In this document: positions 44,619-55,244 of the stretch, piece by piece
How the letters are laid out: every line of letters begins with the position of its first letter
Position numbering within the stretch: the first letter of the stretch is position 1
NCBI GenBank assembly: GCA_001969505.1
Contig: LSSK01000025.1
Coordinates: 1-64,000 of the forward strand
Reading direction: 5' to 3'
Source of the DNA: Zancudomyces culisetae
Lineage: Eukaryota > Kickxellomycota > Harpellomycetes > Harpellales > Legeriomycetaceae
DNA length: 64,000 nucleotides
Notes under the pieces: generated by a model
What the model was told of the DNA's origin: nothing
Seen by the model: the letters and a program-made list of their open reading frames with translations, nothing else
Databases searched by the model: none
Program-made: the position numbers and the translations under genes

Positions 44619-46175
44619 CTAATCTACACGTATTATTTCCTGGGAGGATTCCATAGTGTCAATACTATAATCATCTTCTGTAACCTCTGAATTGTTCGGG
44701 GTTATGTTACAGACCAAGTACGTATTCGTACTATATAGTATTACCCTTCTTAAAAGCTCCAAAATATAATACGAAAAATTTCTCGCATCAGGACTTTCGA
44801 TCAAATCTAGTTCATCCTCAAACAACACAAGTTTTGTTACCAGATTCGGTAAGTCGTGCGTAGCGTTCTCTCCCTTTTCATGGTTTTTTAGATTCTCTAG
44901 TACCTTTGTCTTTATCTCCTCATTAAAAGTTGCCTTGTAAATGCATGGTCTTAGTCCTTGAAAAAGGATTCCGTATACAGTAATACCATTAGATTCTTCT
45001 GTACGGAGAGACTTGTTATTTTTAAGATGGCTTAAGTACAAAGCAAACATCTCTCCGATCAACTGCGCTTCGCCGTTGGAACCATCAGTATTTCTGTCTA
45101 CCTTGTTTTCAATTGCGATGTTACAATAAATTCCAAACTCGTTATATATCGCCACATCAATTTCGGATACAATATAAATTTCAGAATCATCTATTTTTAG
45201 ATATAGCTGTGCTATCTTTAATTCGGTATTTTTATTAAATCTGAAGATATCCAGTATGTTTTGTACATAACTGTTTACTACAGACTCATACGTTTTATTA
45301 TCTCTCATGCTCCTTAATACTGGGTTTATAGCTCGGTATAAATCACTGTTACCAAATTGTTTCATCAACCTTGATATTTCTTTTTTACTACCTACTCTCG
45401 AGTTTAGGAGCATCAAAATCAACTTTTTTGATTCATTTATATGAGGGTATTCGTTTTCTATATAATTCAATTCAGACGAACTCATGTTTTCATCCTCATC
45501 CTCATCCCCATCCTCATTAATCCTTTCAAGCTCATTCTTAGAACGAATATAGCTCTCTTCTAGCTTATCGTAGAAGTCCATCAACGACAACGACAGAATA
45601 TATTTAATTTTGTTTTTGTCCTTCTTTTCCATATCAAAGAACTCCATAAATAGCTTTTTAGCTTCGTTTAAAGATTCGGAATTCACACCAAATATTTCAC
45701 TGTCTGTGAAATCAGTTTTTCTATGTAACAATTTTAATTCATTATTTTTGTATGTGATTCGCATACCGTCCAACAGGAAAACGCCTGATGAAAATATAGA
45801 TCTGACAACAGCCGCATCTATATCGTCATACTGGAGGTTGATCTTCTTGTCCTTGAGCAACTTATCATATAAAGATTCATTACCCTTAAGAAGCATTAGC
45901 AATACGCTTTTGGTCATATTTTCGGTCCCTTTGCTCAACTCCTCCATATAAATGCCAATCTTTTTGTTGTATTTAAGTATGCTATCTTCATCAGATATAT
46001 AATTTAACTCGCGCTTGTTTACACCTATCAACAGATCCTCAGTAACATATTCCAAAGTCCATTTGCTTGTAGAGTTAATATTTTCACTAGAAATGCTGCT
46101 GTCACTTTCAACGCTATCCTCTCTAGCCCTTTTTACTCTGCTTGACCCTTCTGTAGATGACCCAATATCTTCCAT
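44619..46175 (-). CDS. Orphan protein with a PD-(D/E)XK nuclease-like motif
   Basis: A 518-residue intronless ATG frame. The N-terminus is Ser/Glu-rich with a basic KRARED patch (possible nuclear signal). The middle is helical with an acidic tract (GDEDEDEN, about 220-235). From about 325 to 420 the protein reads as an alpha/beta domain. D340 in SEID opens a strand, E356-N-K358 follows at the end of the next strand (AIENK), and then GEAQLIGEMFALYLSH provides the Gln-containing helix. This D...E-x-K plus Gln-helix order is the hallmark of the PD-(D/E)XK nuclease superfamily, seen in restriction-like domains of fungal Crinkler/CR-type effectors and transposon-linked proteins. No signal peptide or LxLFLAK-type Crinkler header is present. 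The gene stands alone, flanked by gaps of 0.7 and 2.3 kb, fitting an accessory or mobile origin. The nuclease call is inference from motif spacing. Confidence 0.8.
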   Translation of the reverse strand: MEDIGSSTEGSSRVKRAREDSVESDSSISSENINSTSKWTLEYVTEDLLIGVNKRELNYISDEDSILKYNKKIGIYMEELSKGTENMTKSVLLMLLKGNESLYDKLLKDKKINLQYDDIDAAVVRSIFSSGVFLLDGMRITYKNNELKLLHRKTDFTDSEIFGVNSESLNEAKKLFMEFFDMEKKDKNKIKYILSLSLMDFYDKLEESYIRSKNELERINEDGDEDEDENMSSSELNYIENEYPHINESKKLILMLLNSRVGSKKEISRLMKQFGNSDLYRAINPVLRSMRDNKTYESVVNSYVQNILDIFRFNKNTELKIAQLYLKIDDSEIYIVSEIDVAIYNEFGIYCNIAIENKVDRNTDGSNGEAQLIGEMFALYLSHLKNNKSLRTEESNGITVYGILFQGLRPCIYKATFNEEIKTKVLENLKNHEKGENATHDLPNLVTKLVLFEDELDLIESPDARNFSYYILELLRRVILYSTNTYLVCNITPNNSEVTEDDYSIDTMESSQEIIRVD

Positions 46176-48441
46176 TCTGTTACAAAATGCACACTTTTCA
46201 CACTTTTCACCCCTTATATAACCTTCGATGCTTATGTGGTATCTTCTTTCAAGTTACTTTTACTTTTTTTTTATCTAGACGAACGTCTCTCTATTTCGTA
46301 TATCCTAAAAACAGTAGAATTGTAGATTTTCTCTATCAACAATCGTGCACTATATGCTCTCTTTATTCTATTACAAACTGGCTAATATACGATGTATGCT
46401 TTAATCCACCATACAATCCTTGTACTCAATACAATGTAATATTTACGAGTTCATTCAAGAGTCTCTAACTATTTATGCTTTTATTCAACTCTCATCGCCA
46501 AACACCACACTTCACGCTATAACACTTGCGTTGGGTATTAATATTTCACCAATATATTAAATACTGCAATTATAGATATATTGTATAGGTGGTTGTTTGA
46601 AATTCGTAACCATTTTTCCAAAACAAAATACACAATAGCGCATACAAAAGTAAGCAAAAAGAACCGCTATAGTTTGTATAGCTATCTATTAATAAGCATG
46701 ATGTTTGATGTAATAAGTCATTTTTATTAGTTTGTCGTGTGAATAGGTAAACAAATATGCATGTATTAACAAACACAGTCATAAAAACAGCACTTATTAT
46801 TACTTGTTGAGCTTGAGCATTATTACTAACTGACACACACACAAGGTAGCTCGACATGAATATTCACATAATCAAAGCTAGTATTAACATTTTCAACTAT
46901 GAGTAGATGACTCGGATGCTACTAAGCTGGAACAAGAAACTAAAATGGGGTTGACAATAGCATACATGAACACACAAACTGAACCCAACTAGAACAAATA
47001 AAGATTGAATGTCTGGGCCTACTCAATGTGTTTGTTAAACCATGAAATACACAAACTAAAAATGAAATGGTAAAAAAAATGACATGGTCTCAAGTATCAG
47101 CATACTAAGCTACAACACTGATTAAATGGTATAATATCACCTCACCATTAACTGTGTAATAACAATATTATCACCAACTAACAATGTAAATATTAACTCT
47201 GTTTTAATTCCTTGTCATATTGTTTTTTGTGTTTTAGCATTCAGGGAAGTGGAAGTAGCTTTGATACTATAGTTTTGTGTAACTGAAGTAAGGCAACTTC
47301 AAAGTATACTAGTATCCCTGGTTTTCCATTTTTCAACACTTTTTATTATTCTATCCAACAGTAAAAGTGTAAACCAGAAGGTTAACCAAATACCGAATAG
47401 TGCATTTATCTTCTACTCCAGTTTCTAAATACGCACCTCCAAGTTATAATACAATCAGTGTTATCTCAATACCCACAATTAAAAGGAATGTGCTATATTA
47501 ACTCGTTTTACCATTATCTTTATAGAAATGGAACCACACAAAAGTTTAAACCAAAAAAAAGTGACAAATCTCATACTAAATCGAGTCACAAACACAACTA
47601 ACTCCACAATATTCACTACATCTTTTTTTTTAGGTATATTGTTAGTTTGTTATAAAGTTACATAAATCATAAATAAGCTTGAAGCTCGATATACTACTAC
47701 TCATAATTGTGTATTTGGTATGCGGTCTCCAAAAAAACTGAATATGCTAAAACATACAACCTATCTAAGTATTGTAAAGGTTCTAATCATTTCCCATCTC
47801 AAACCGGAGCTCTGTGACTACGATATCATCAGAAGGAAGGAGTGTGATTGCACCAGTTATTTGTAGATCGCCTATTTTTTTCCTTTGTGAACTTTATTTA
47901 GTATATCCTTAGTGACAAAACTAAACCAAGCAAGCTAAATTATTTCTCTCACTACAATAGTTTTATTTCCACTCCCTACTATTTATAAACAACTAAAAAC
48001 TCGGAAGCAACAAAAAAAAAGAACCATTCCGAATTTTTTTCTTTAATTCATCTTGGATATTGATATGTGCAACGTCAAACTTCCAAACGCTTTTAAAGCA
48101 CAAAATGTCGCATGTGATAAAATAGTGTGGTAGTTTACCTTTTCTACTAATCAGCTATATGGAAGAGTAAAAAAAACCACGCAATTTTTTTTTTAATGAC
48201 TAAACAAACTGCTATCATTTGGGTTATTTTGCAATTTCAAATCAAATTAAACAACTCAAAAAAAACCTGAATTCCAGTTTGTCCCCCCCATTCGCCATTC
48301 GGTGGATACCAACTTTGTTCGTGATGCTTATTGCTGCGATGTTCTAAAAAAAGCAAACTATTTAAACATTTCGAGAATCCAAACATTGACTTGACATTCG
48401 AACAAAATAACAAACTTTTGAATATAAATCTGTAAACTAAA
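46176..48441. other. 2.3-kb gene-poor region with one exon-like fragment
   Basis: No complete gene could be built. A minus-strand frame at 46570-46857 (95 residues, two hydrophobic stretches) is doubtful. At 47783-47871 a minus-strand, acceptor-led frame of 28 residues ending in a stop reads like a real terminal exon; see the findings. The last 90 bases before 48442 contain the pyridoxal kinase promoter. Confidence 0.4.
47783..47871 (-). other. Possible terminal exon of an unresolved minus-strand gene
   Basis: Following a TAG splice acceptor (47873-47872), a frame encodes 28 residues (DLQITGAITLLPSDDIVV, then TELRFEMGND) and a stop. The alternating pattern of polar and hydrophobic residues looks like conserved beta strands. 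A possible preceding 34-base exon (about 48313-48346, donor GTATCC) has the matching phase, but no start codon with a good donor was found before it. The family is unknown. Confidence 0.25.
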
Positions 48442-49861
48442 ATGCCGAGTGTGGATAATTCGGAAAAAACCATCAAAGTACTCAGTGTACAATCGCACGT
48501 AGTGTCTGGCTATGTAGGTAGGTCGCATTCTTTGTCTTCAATTTCAGCAATTAATCTCGTTTGTGCTTGCACTTACTACAAAGTGTGGTTCTAGCCCACT
48601 TTTCACCCATCCCCATCTGGATTTGTGCTAGCACTTAACATTTCCTGCTATTTTACACCGAAGGGTTTAATAAAGACATTCTAATTGCTTTATCTCATTA
48701 GGAAATCGTGCCGCAACGTTCCCAATGCAATATTTGGGTTTAGACGTAGACGTCATCAATACCGTCCAATTTAGCAACCATACACGTAAGAGCTGATAAC
48801 AATTAAATAAATACACACAGTTATTCTTATACAATATATACTTTGTTAAATAAAAAATTTGGCGCCATTTCATACATTGATACTTATTGCGACAACAAAA
48901 AAAATTGCGAAAACTAGAGTACGAAGGGTTTTCTGGACAGGCATTCGGAGCTCAACATGTGTTGGATCTATTTAACATGGTATCGAAGAATGGACTCCAT
49001 GACTACGATTTTCTGCTGTCAGGATACATGGGTACTGCTGAAAATGTAGATGCTGTCAAGGAAATATGTCAAAGGCTCCGAGAAAACAACAAAAAATTGT
49101 TTTTTGTTTTGGATACTGTGCTAGGTGATTATGGTTCATTGTATGTACCTGAGGCGCTGATTGGGTTGTACAAAAAAGTGTTATGCCCACTTGCAAGTCT
49201 TGTAACTCCAAACCAATTTGAGGCAGAGCTACTAACAGACAGAAAAATTAAAGTTCTGCAGGACGCTGTTGATGTAATCAACGATCTCCACGACATTGGA
49301 ATTCCAAATGTGGTTGTCACATCAGCCGAACTGGAAGATGTACACGACGAAAGTCTAGGTGCCGAAGTGGAGAAGCAGCTACATTTGATAGGATCTCAGC
49401 TTGTAGTAAACTGCAAGTGTTCAGGGTCTGATTGTGGCGACTGTAAAAACTGCTATACACGACAAATGTTCATAATCTCATTCCCATTTTTGTCAGGCTA
49501 TTTTACTGGCGCTGGTGATCTGTTCTGCTCACTGCTTCTTGCCAGAATAGCCAATATTCTCCAAACAAAGACCCACGACGCCAATGCAACAAAGAAATGT
49601 GGCGGCATGGGATGTGTAGGAGGGCGGGGAATCCTGGGCGAAGGTGATTTGGTACAAGCCTGTGAACGAGCACTTGCCACTCAAGCCACGATCATCAAGG
49701 CTACCCACGACTACCAGCAAAGTACAGGTGTGCCAGCACCAGAGGGTTTAGATAGATCGCAGAGGAAGAACCAGATGGTAAAGGGATTTGAACTTAGACT
49801 TATTCCTAATAGAGAATACATTGCAAACCCCAAAGTGATTTACAAAGCCAGAAAGCTTTAA
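48442..49861 (+). CDS. BUD16: Pyridoxal kinase, 3 exons
   Basis: Exons: 48442-48517, 48702-48785, 48918-49861, giving 367 residues. The start [20 protein letters not shown] and [20 protein letters not shown], then FSNHTQYEGFSGQ, match the substrate-binding N-terminus of pyridoxal kinases. [28 protein letters not shown] and [15 protein letters not shown] (catalytic D254) are ribokinase-fold signatures. It phosphorylates pyridoxal, pyridoxine and pyridoxamine with ATP to make the coenzyme PLP precursors. Human PDXK is 312 residues; the extra length comes largely from two insertions. One, at 219-232, has five Cys in 14 residues ([14 protein letters not shown]); the other (about 275-290) contains CGGMGC. 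Both flank the ATP-binding region and are not part of the usual fold. The yeast orthologue name is used for the symbol. Confidence 0.95.
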
Positions 49862-49957
49862 AGAAAAAAAAACAAATAATAAATCAGGGGAAAATAGGGA
49901 GAAGGGTGGGTAATATATGAAAAAGAGTCTGTTATTTATTAGTATTTTAGAGGTGAT

Positions 49958-51763
49958 TTAGTGATCTAATAAAACAACGTATGCAGAAATATCATCCCTA
50001 AATCGTCGACTGTATGGCGGAGGGATGGCAAGTAGTTTGTTGATCAATTGTTTTTGAACATGCCCGTTATCGTCTGTACTCAACGCAGTCCGGATTAAAT
50101 GTGTTGCTGGGTTTTCATCCACCTTAGGCAAAGCTCTTTCCAGTTTTTCGCCAGTTTCGAGATTAATTGCTGGTTCTTTACCAGCCTGATTGGTGCTGTA
50201 GTGTGCGTCCCACCACTCTCCTACTGTTTCCACCACATCTTCATTACTCATCCGATCCCAAAGTCCATCTGTAGCAAGCACGACAAATTTGTCACTACCC
50301 TTATTCAGTCGGTGCTCCACCAGCACCGGTTGGGCAGTCACATATGGAGGTGTTAGATAGTTCCTAGGAGTTGTGGCATATCTGTGACCACGGTTGTACA
50401 ACATAGGGAACAGTTTTTCCTGAATATCCAATGGCCACTTATATCGACTGTCCCCAAAGGCTCGAGTTGGCATCAGTCCTCCCAAAACTCTTCCGCGCTG
50501 GATAACTGTATCCTCTTCTCCAGCATGCTCCTTCTTCATGCGCTCCAGCTCTTTTAGATTTCCTGCAGTCTGGTCTACGCTTAATATTACCGCTTTCCAC
50601 TTACCATTCTCCCCACGAGTACCAATAATGGCTCTACTGTCGCCAGTATTTGCTACTGTTACCGTTTCTGCTCCCCCATCAACAATGCACCCCAAGCCAC
50701 AGCTTCCAGAAACTGCTGGTCCAAGTAATCGGTCAACATCAGCTTGCTGGTTTTCCGATAGTAAATACTCTTCAAGTGCATCTTCGACAATCATTTGGTC
50801 CATTCTAACAAATGAGCCAACCAGTGCCAAAGCGTTTGTAGTGATGTTGCTTTTATCCGGCGTAGCTCTTACCAGATCTCCAATAAGCTTATTCAGTTTT
50901 TCCTGACTCTTGGTTGAGCTTTTCTTTTTATCTTCAATCATCTCCAAACTTTCATCTACTACTTTTGTAAGCTCTTGAGATATCCGCTCTGCGCACATAT
51001 ACCCTGCATGTCCGTCAAAGACTCCAAAAAAGTGGCGAGCTTTATTTTGCTTACCAGGAGATGCTTTTAACGACGACCATGCAAGATAATCTTCAATGGA
51101 CTCGTTTGAAGATATCTGGTTCGAATAAAACTGAATCTTAAGCCAGTTGTCTTCTCCATCGCCATGTGAAAAACAGCTCGCTGCATTCTGGTTTTCTTGT
51201 AGTATTGCGTCTACTTCTTTCTCCTCCAGAGGCTCAGTCATCCATGCTGCTCTCATTTTTTCTCGGCGATCCATTATTTTATCCAACTTATCTCTCGATC
51301 GCGTTCGCTTCAGTTCTGTATTCTTTATAATTTCAGGAATCCCTATTGTGGTCTTGTCCTGCTCGAATATTTCCTTTCTCTTATCACTTGCACCCATAAA
51401 CCTATACACAAAGCCCACTCCAGCCAACACTACTAACGCCATAGTTACTTTTGTTGTCGTCGAATATTTCTTTTTTGGTACTTCGTTCTTCTTCTCTTCT
51501 GGTTTCTTCTCGCTTGTCTCCTGCCTTTTTGCGTTTTCGGTGTGGATCCCTCTAAATCGAGGCTGGATTGTATCGTCGCCAATCATTTTATTCCTCCCGT
51601 TTGATGTGTTTAATCGCAAGGTGGGGATTTTTGAAATCTCGTTTAAAGCACTGACTATTTTCCTGTGTGATCCAAAATGCCTTGAACTCTGCAAAAAGCT
51701 AGTTTTGAACGGACTCAGTTTAGTATATAACTGTCCAGTATTTCGTATTTTACAAAAACTCAT
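49958..51763 (-). CDS. PTC5: Mitochondrial PP2C phosphatase, pyruvate dehydrogenase phosphatase type
   Basis: An intronless protein of 601 residues. The long frame extends upstream to a TTG, but the first ATG (51763, MSFCKIRNTGQLYTKLSPFK) starts a typical mitochondrial presequence rich in Arg, Lys, Ser and Thr. A hydrophobic helix at about 105-123 (TMALVVLAGVGFVYRFMG) could anchor it in the inner membrane. The PP2C domain has metal-binding FFGVFDGHAG (D251), NTGDSRAIIG and VVLATDGLWDRMSNEDVV. The segment KWPLDIQ...YNRGHRY...YLTPPYVTAQPVL is characteristic of PDP1/Ptc5 rather than general PP2C. It is predicted to dephosphorylate and reactivate the E1 alpha subunit of pyruvate dehydrogenase. 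Its stop is only 96 bases from the convergent pyridoxal kinase stop. Confidence 0.93.
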   Translation of the reverse strand: MSFCKIRNTGQLYTKLSPFKTSFLQSSRHFGSHRKIVSALNEISKIPTLRLNTSNGRNKMIGDDTIQPRFRGIHTENAKRQETSEKKPEEKKNEVPKKKYSTTTKVTMALVVLAGVGFVYRFMGASDKRKEIFEQDKTTIGIPEIIKNTELKRTRSRDKLDKIMDRREKMRAAWMTEPLEEKEVDAILQENQNAASCFSHGDGEDNWLKIQFYSNQISSNESIEDYLAWSSLKASPGKQNKARHFFGVFDGHAGYMCAERISQELTKVVDESLEMIEDKKKSSTKSQEKLNKLIGDLVRATPDKSNITTNALALVGSFVRMDQMIVEDALEEYLLSENQQADVDRLLGPAVSGSCGLGCIVDGGAETVTVANTGDSRAIIGTRGENGKWKAVILSVDQTAGNLKELERMKKEHAGEEDTVIQRGRVLGGLMPTRAFGDSRYKWPLDIQEKLFPMLYNRGHRYATTPRNYLTPPYVTAQPVLVEHRLNKGSDKFVVLATDGLWDRMSNEDVVETVGEWWDAHYSTNQAGKEPAINLETGEKLERALPKVDENPATHLIRTALSTDDNGHVQKQLINKLLAIPPPYSRRFRDDISAYVVLLDH

Positions 51764-52771
51764 TTTTTTTATATTCCACCACCTTTTATATCTTTCCTTT
51801 TGTTTTGTATTTTTGGATATATGGTTTTTACCCAATATTTTATTTGTAGTTTTTGCTTTTAATCGTTGATATTAATTGTGCTTTTATAGCTTCACAATGC
51901 ATAGAATCAGCTCCGCTTTCCTTTTCTTCTTCAATGACCTGTCTTTAATACAGCTGTTTTTATTCGCTTGTTTCTAAATACTCGTCAATTATCTTGGCTA
52001 TATCTCATAAATAGCAACAAAAATGGATTATGGAATTTTTGCCGAGATTTCCAAATTGGAAAATAGGAAAAAAAAGTCTCCACTAATTTCCAGCAAATCA
52101 AATCAGTAGCTTGAAAAATGGATTTGAGGCTCAGATATACTACCTTAGGATGTTGGCTGAGGCCCAGTAGTAAGGTTAGCAGTCAACAAAGGCCTCTGTC
52201 CACGATTACCTCGAGTTAAAAAACACAAAACTAGAAAAGCCCTTAGTATACTTGTTTATATCAGCAACAAACCCGTAACTGTGACGGTTGACTTCCTTCC
52301 TTTTCAAAAGAATCGCTCTACCGAGAAGCCTTGCTTTTGCTACCTGGCCTATTAACTGTGTAAATCGCGGGTCTCATAGTGCTGCCAATTTCTATGCTAT
52401 CGATATAACTTTATTCCACCAAAGTCTTGGTTGGTAATTGATTATGTATAGCTATAGTGGGTGTGGCTATCATCATTCCGAATAAAGTAAAAATGTTTTG
52501 ACACAAATATGAGGATAAGTCCTCTAGCCGCGGTTTTCAAATCACTTGTAATGGCTTAGCGAAAAGAAAGGTTTTTATTAAGACATAAAATCATATATAA
52601 ATGTAAAATGAGACAGCTATTGACAAAGAAAACCCCCCCCACCCGTAAAATAGGAGGTCAAATTCGTGGCCTAATACTGCAACAAGTGGTTTTTAATCAC
52701 CAACACAGAGTATCCCACATTTTTTTCTCAAAATGTAGCCGTTGCTTCGATTATAAATTTTTATTGGTATC
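51764..52771. other. Intergenic region between PTC5 and DPM3
   Basis: Contains the PTC5 promoter (next to 51764) and the DPM3 3' region. A plus-strand 33-codon ATG frame at 52118-52219 and a following frame to about 52351 in another phase were seen but are not supported. A C8 run lies near 52633-52640. No RNA gene was recognised. Confidence 0.4.
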
Positions 52772-53289
52772 CTAGAGGTTTAGACCCTTTGTGCGAAGAA
52801 AGCCTTTTGACTCTTCGATTTCCTATTAATTTTACCCACAAATATAAGCGTATTTTATGGTGCACTTCAACAACTGTTGGTGAGCTATTTTAAGGTTTTA
52901 CAGAGAATTATTACCTTCATCAATGAATCATACTCGGCAGGACATTCACGGAAAGTTAGCAGATTATATCCAATGTTGCAGAAAGTGTATGAGCCTGCAC
53001 TGACTAGCATCCATAGAGGAATCTAAGAGTTTTTACATTTATTTCGTGCATCTTTAGGGTCTTTGTATCAAAGTATAAAAATTTCCCTAAAACACTATTG
53101 GAATAACGCGACGCTCTACTACCATTTTGATGGATAATGTTAATCGTAGTTAAATACTGTGCTTACTATTGGGAGAATTTGTCTTTTCACCTCGTCTGAT
53201 AGGGGAACAGGTACAACGCCGATCATCGCCAAAATCCACAGTACTGCACCTGCAGATACCATAACTATAAAATTCTGTGCTCTTGTCAT
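52772..53289 (-). CDS. DPM3: Dolichol-phosphate mannosyltransferase subunit 3, 3 small exons
   Basis: Exons (minus): 53167-53289, 52915-53022, 52772-52822, giving 93 residues, the same size as human DPM3 (92). Each exon is too short to stand out on its own, but the splice phases join exactly. There are two hydrophobic helices, FIVMVSAGAVLWILAMIGVV and WMLVSAGSYTFCNIGY. The family signature follows: LPIIPLW between the helices, LLTFRECPAEYDSLMKEIEE, and a final short coiled tail (KGLNL). DPM3 is the membrane anchor that stabilises catalytic DPM1 in the ER, where the complex makes dolichol-phosphate-mannose for N-glycans, O-mannosylation and GPI anchors. It is divergent from the rhodanese gene (547 bases between starts). 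Confidence 0.92.
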
Positions 53290-53836
53290 TTCGATTTGAT
53301 TCAGATGGTGCCTGTGCTTTAATTACAAATTGAGGGCAAACGTATCGTTTTTTTTTTCTAAATGTAAAAGAACAAGTAAGAATATTTATTAGTTAGGTTT
53401 AATTATTTAGTTGGTTTATTTATAGGATTTGAAAATTATCGGGAAAATGAGAATAAACTCCAGATTTTTGAAAAATGCATTTTTTTATTTAGTCTGATTT
53501 GTACAACAAAGCTGCTCATATAAAATTCAATAAGCATTCGCAAACAAACAATCACAAAAATGATCCTGGCAAATGAACACTCAAGATGGAGAGTATATAC
53601 GAATTCTTTACTTGAGCAGTGAAAAAACGCAATACAATTAGCCGATTTTGCTACAAGTTTCCAGTCAATAAAGCAGAGCGAACCTCAATATCGTAACATT
53701 CTTTAATCTCGGTTTTGGGAGCTTTTGACCAGCTTAAATTCTCCCAACATCTGAAACTCATTTATTTAATCAAATTAGTGAAAACAATCAAAAAAAAAGA
53801 GTAAACATAAAGAAAAAAGAAAAGGCGAATAACAAA
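53290..53836. promoter_or_regulatory. Shared divergent promoter region of DPM3 and the rhodanese gene
   Basis: The only DNA between the DPM3 start (minus) and the rhodanese start (plus), so both promoters must lie here. A minus-strand ATG frame of 36 residues at 53651-53761 (MSFRCWENLSWSKAPKTEIK...) reads smoothly but has no recognised homology. It might be a tiny gene or chance. Confidence 0.5.
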
Positions 53837-54543
53837 ATGTTTAAGAGTTGTTTTGGATCCAACAAAAGACTACTAACAGCAGCAAACAGGAAATATTCTA
53901 CAAGCCAGACCACGCTATTTTCATTTTCTGCACTTAAATTGAATGAAAAGCAAGCCGATTTTGAAACTGGCGACCAAGTGCCTCAGCTATCTTTTGAAAA
54001 TGTCAAATACTTGATTCATGGAGTAAACTATAAAGCAAGCCCGATAAAATCTGTAAATTTTAAGCAATAGTATTTTCGGTACCCACATACGCTTGGCTAA
54101 GGCACAAGCCAATCTAAATGGGGTTATATCAAATAACATAAATAACATTCAAAAATATAATAAAACATAGTACACCTTGGTCGATGTGCGCACAAAGGCC
54201 GAATTCGACGAGGGAAGAATCCCAACATCCGTAAATATTCCACTTGCCACAGTTGAAAATGCATTTAGGCTTGACGGCGAGCGATTTAAAGAAACATACG
54301 GGATAGTTAAGCCTCACGAAAACCAACATGTCATATTTTACTGTTTATCTGGAAAACGCAGCAGCGAGGCCATTAGATTGGTCTCTAAACTCGGTCTAGG
54401 ATTAAGGTTTGTGTTATTTTCGAACTTACCTTTTGTCTATTTTTAAATAACCTCTACATGAGCACTAACAATTTTCTCTATTTAATAGATTGGTAAATTA
54501 TCCAGGTAGCTGGAAGGAGTATTCCGAAAATACATTCCCTTGA
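53837..54543 (+). CDS. Single-domain mitochondrial rhodanese-like protein, 3 exons
   Basis: Exons: 53837-54022, 54171-54406, 54489-54543, giving 158 residues. The first ~45 residues are Lys/Arg/Ser/Thr-rich without acids at the start (MFKSCFGSNKRLLTAANRKY), a likely mitochondrial presequence. The rhodanese domain has LVDVRTKAEFDEGRIPTSVN, a FYCLSGKRSSEA active-site loop with catalytic Cys120 in the six-residue C-x4-R loop form, and NYPGSWKEYSENTFP at the end. Single-domain rhodaneses such as yeast Rdl1/Rdl2 transfer sulfur from thiosulfate. All key residues are present, so it is probably active. It is transcribed away from DPM3. Confidence 0.92.
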
Positions 54544-55244
54544 ACTTTAAGTCTGTCACCAATATGAGAAAATCAGAAATACCTATCATCATGTTGTAAT
54601 TATCTTTTTTTTTTGGCTTATGCAAAACCAGATGCATTTGGCCCATAACACTCTGCTCTTTTTTGCAGTTTTATTTTTTATTTTTTATCCCCTTACCACT
54701 TTTAAGCATATTCGTAGGTCTGACTTATTTTTATAATTGCCCTACCTGGGTGTATATGATCGAAAATACACACTTGTCGCCAATATGGGTAAAATTATGA
54801 GCTACCGAGAAGTACCAAATACAAAAACCAAGTTTTAATGGATAGTAGGAGGGGAGATGAAGTTATTTTTATATTTAGGACATAACTCTCGCTATACAAA
54901 AGCTGGTGTGTCCTTACGCTTGATATTCATCATCGTGCTGTACATACATATTAATATGTTTCTAGCAGTGGTTCTGCAGTTGATACAAATATGCTATTTA
55001 GAAGTTCTCCACCCCTTTTTTACTCGGGGATTTTATGTGCAGTTTACCAAATAAAACGAAAAGTGTATTATGGTTTCCAATAGCCAAGACCATCTTTTTT
55101 CAAAATCGAAAAAATCAAGCGATCAATAAATTGCGTTTAAGCTCGAATAATTTTTTTTTGACAAAACAGAACATAGTTGTCCACTCTTTAGATCAGATAG
55201 ATAGAAATTCGTTAAAGGGCAATTCAAAACACGATTTATTTAAA
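54544..55244. other. Intergenic region upstream of RSM22
   Basis: Contains the rhodanese 3' end and the RSM22 promoter. The reading frame of RSM22 exon 1 stays open back to 55035, but the upstream residues do not look like a presequence, so the internal ATG at 55245 is preferred. No separate gene was seen. Confidence 0.45.

Noticed and set aside
46570-46857. 95-residue minus-strand frame with two hydrophobic segments
   Set aside because: No signal, domain or context; hydrophobic frames are expected by chance in AT-rich DNA.
52118-52351. Two adjacent plus-strand frames that a single-base shift would join
   Set aside because: The combined translation has no recognisable family and there is no evidence for a frameshifted gene.
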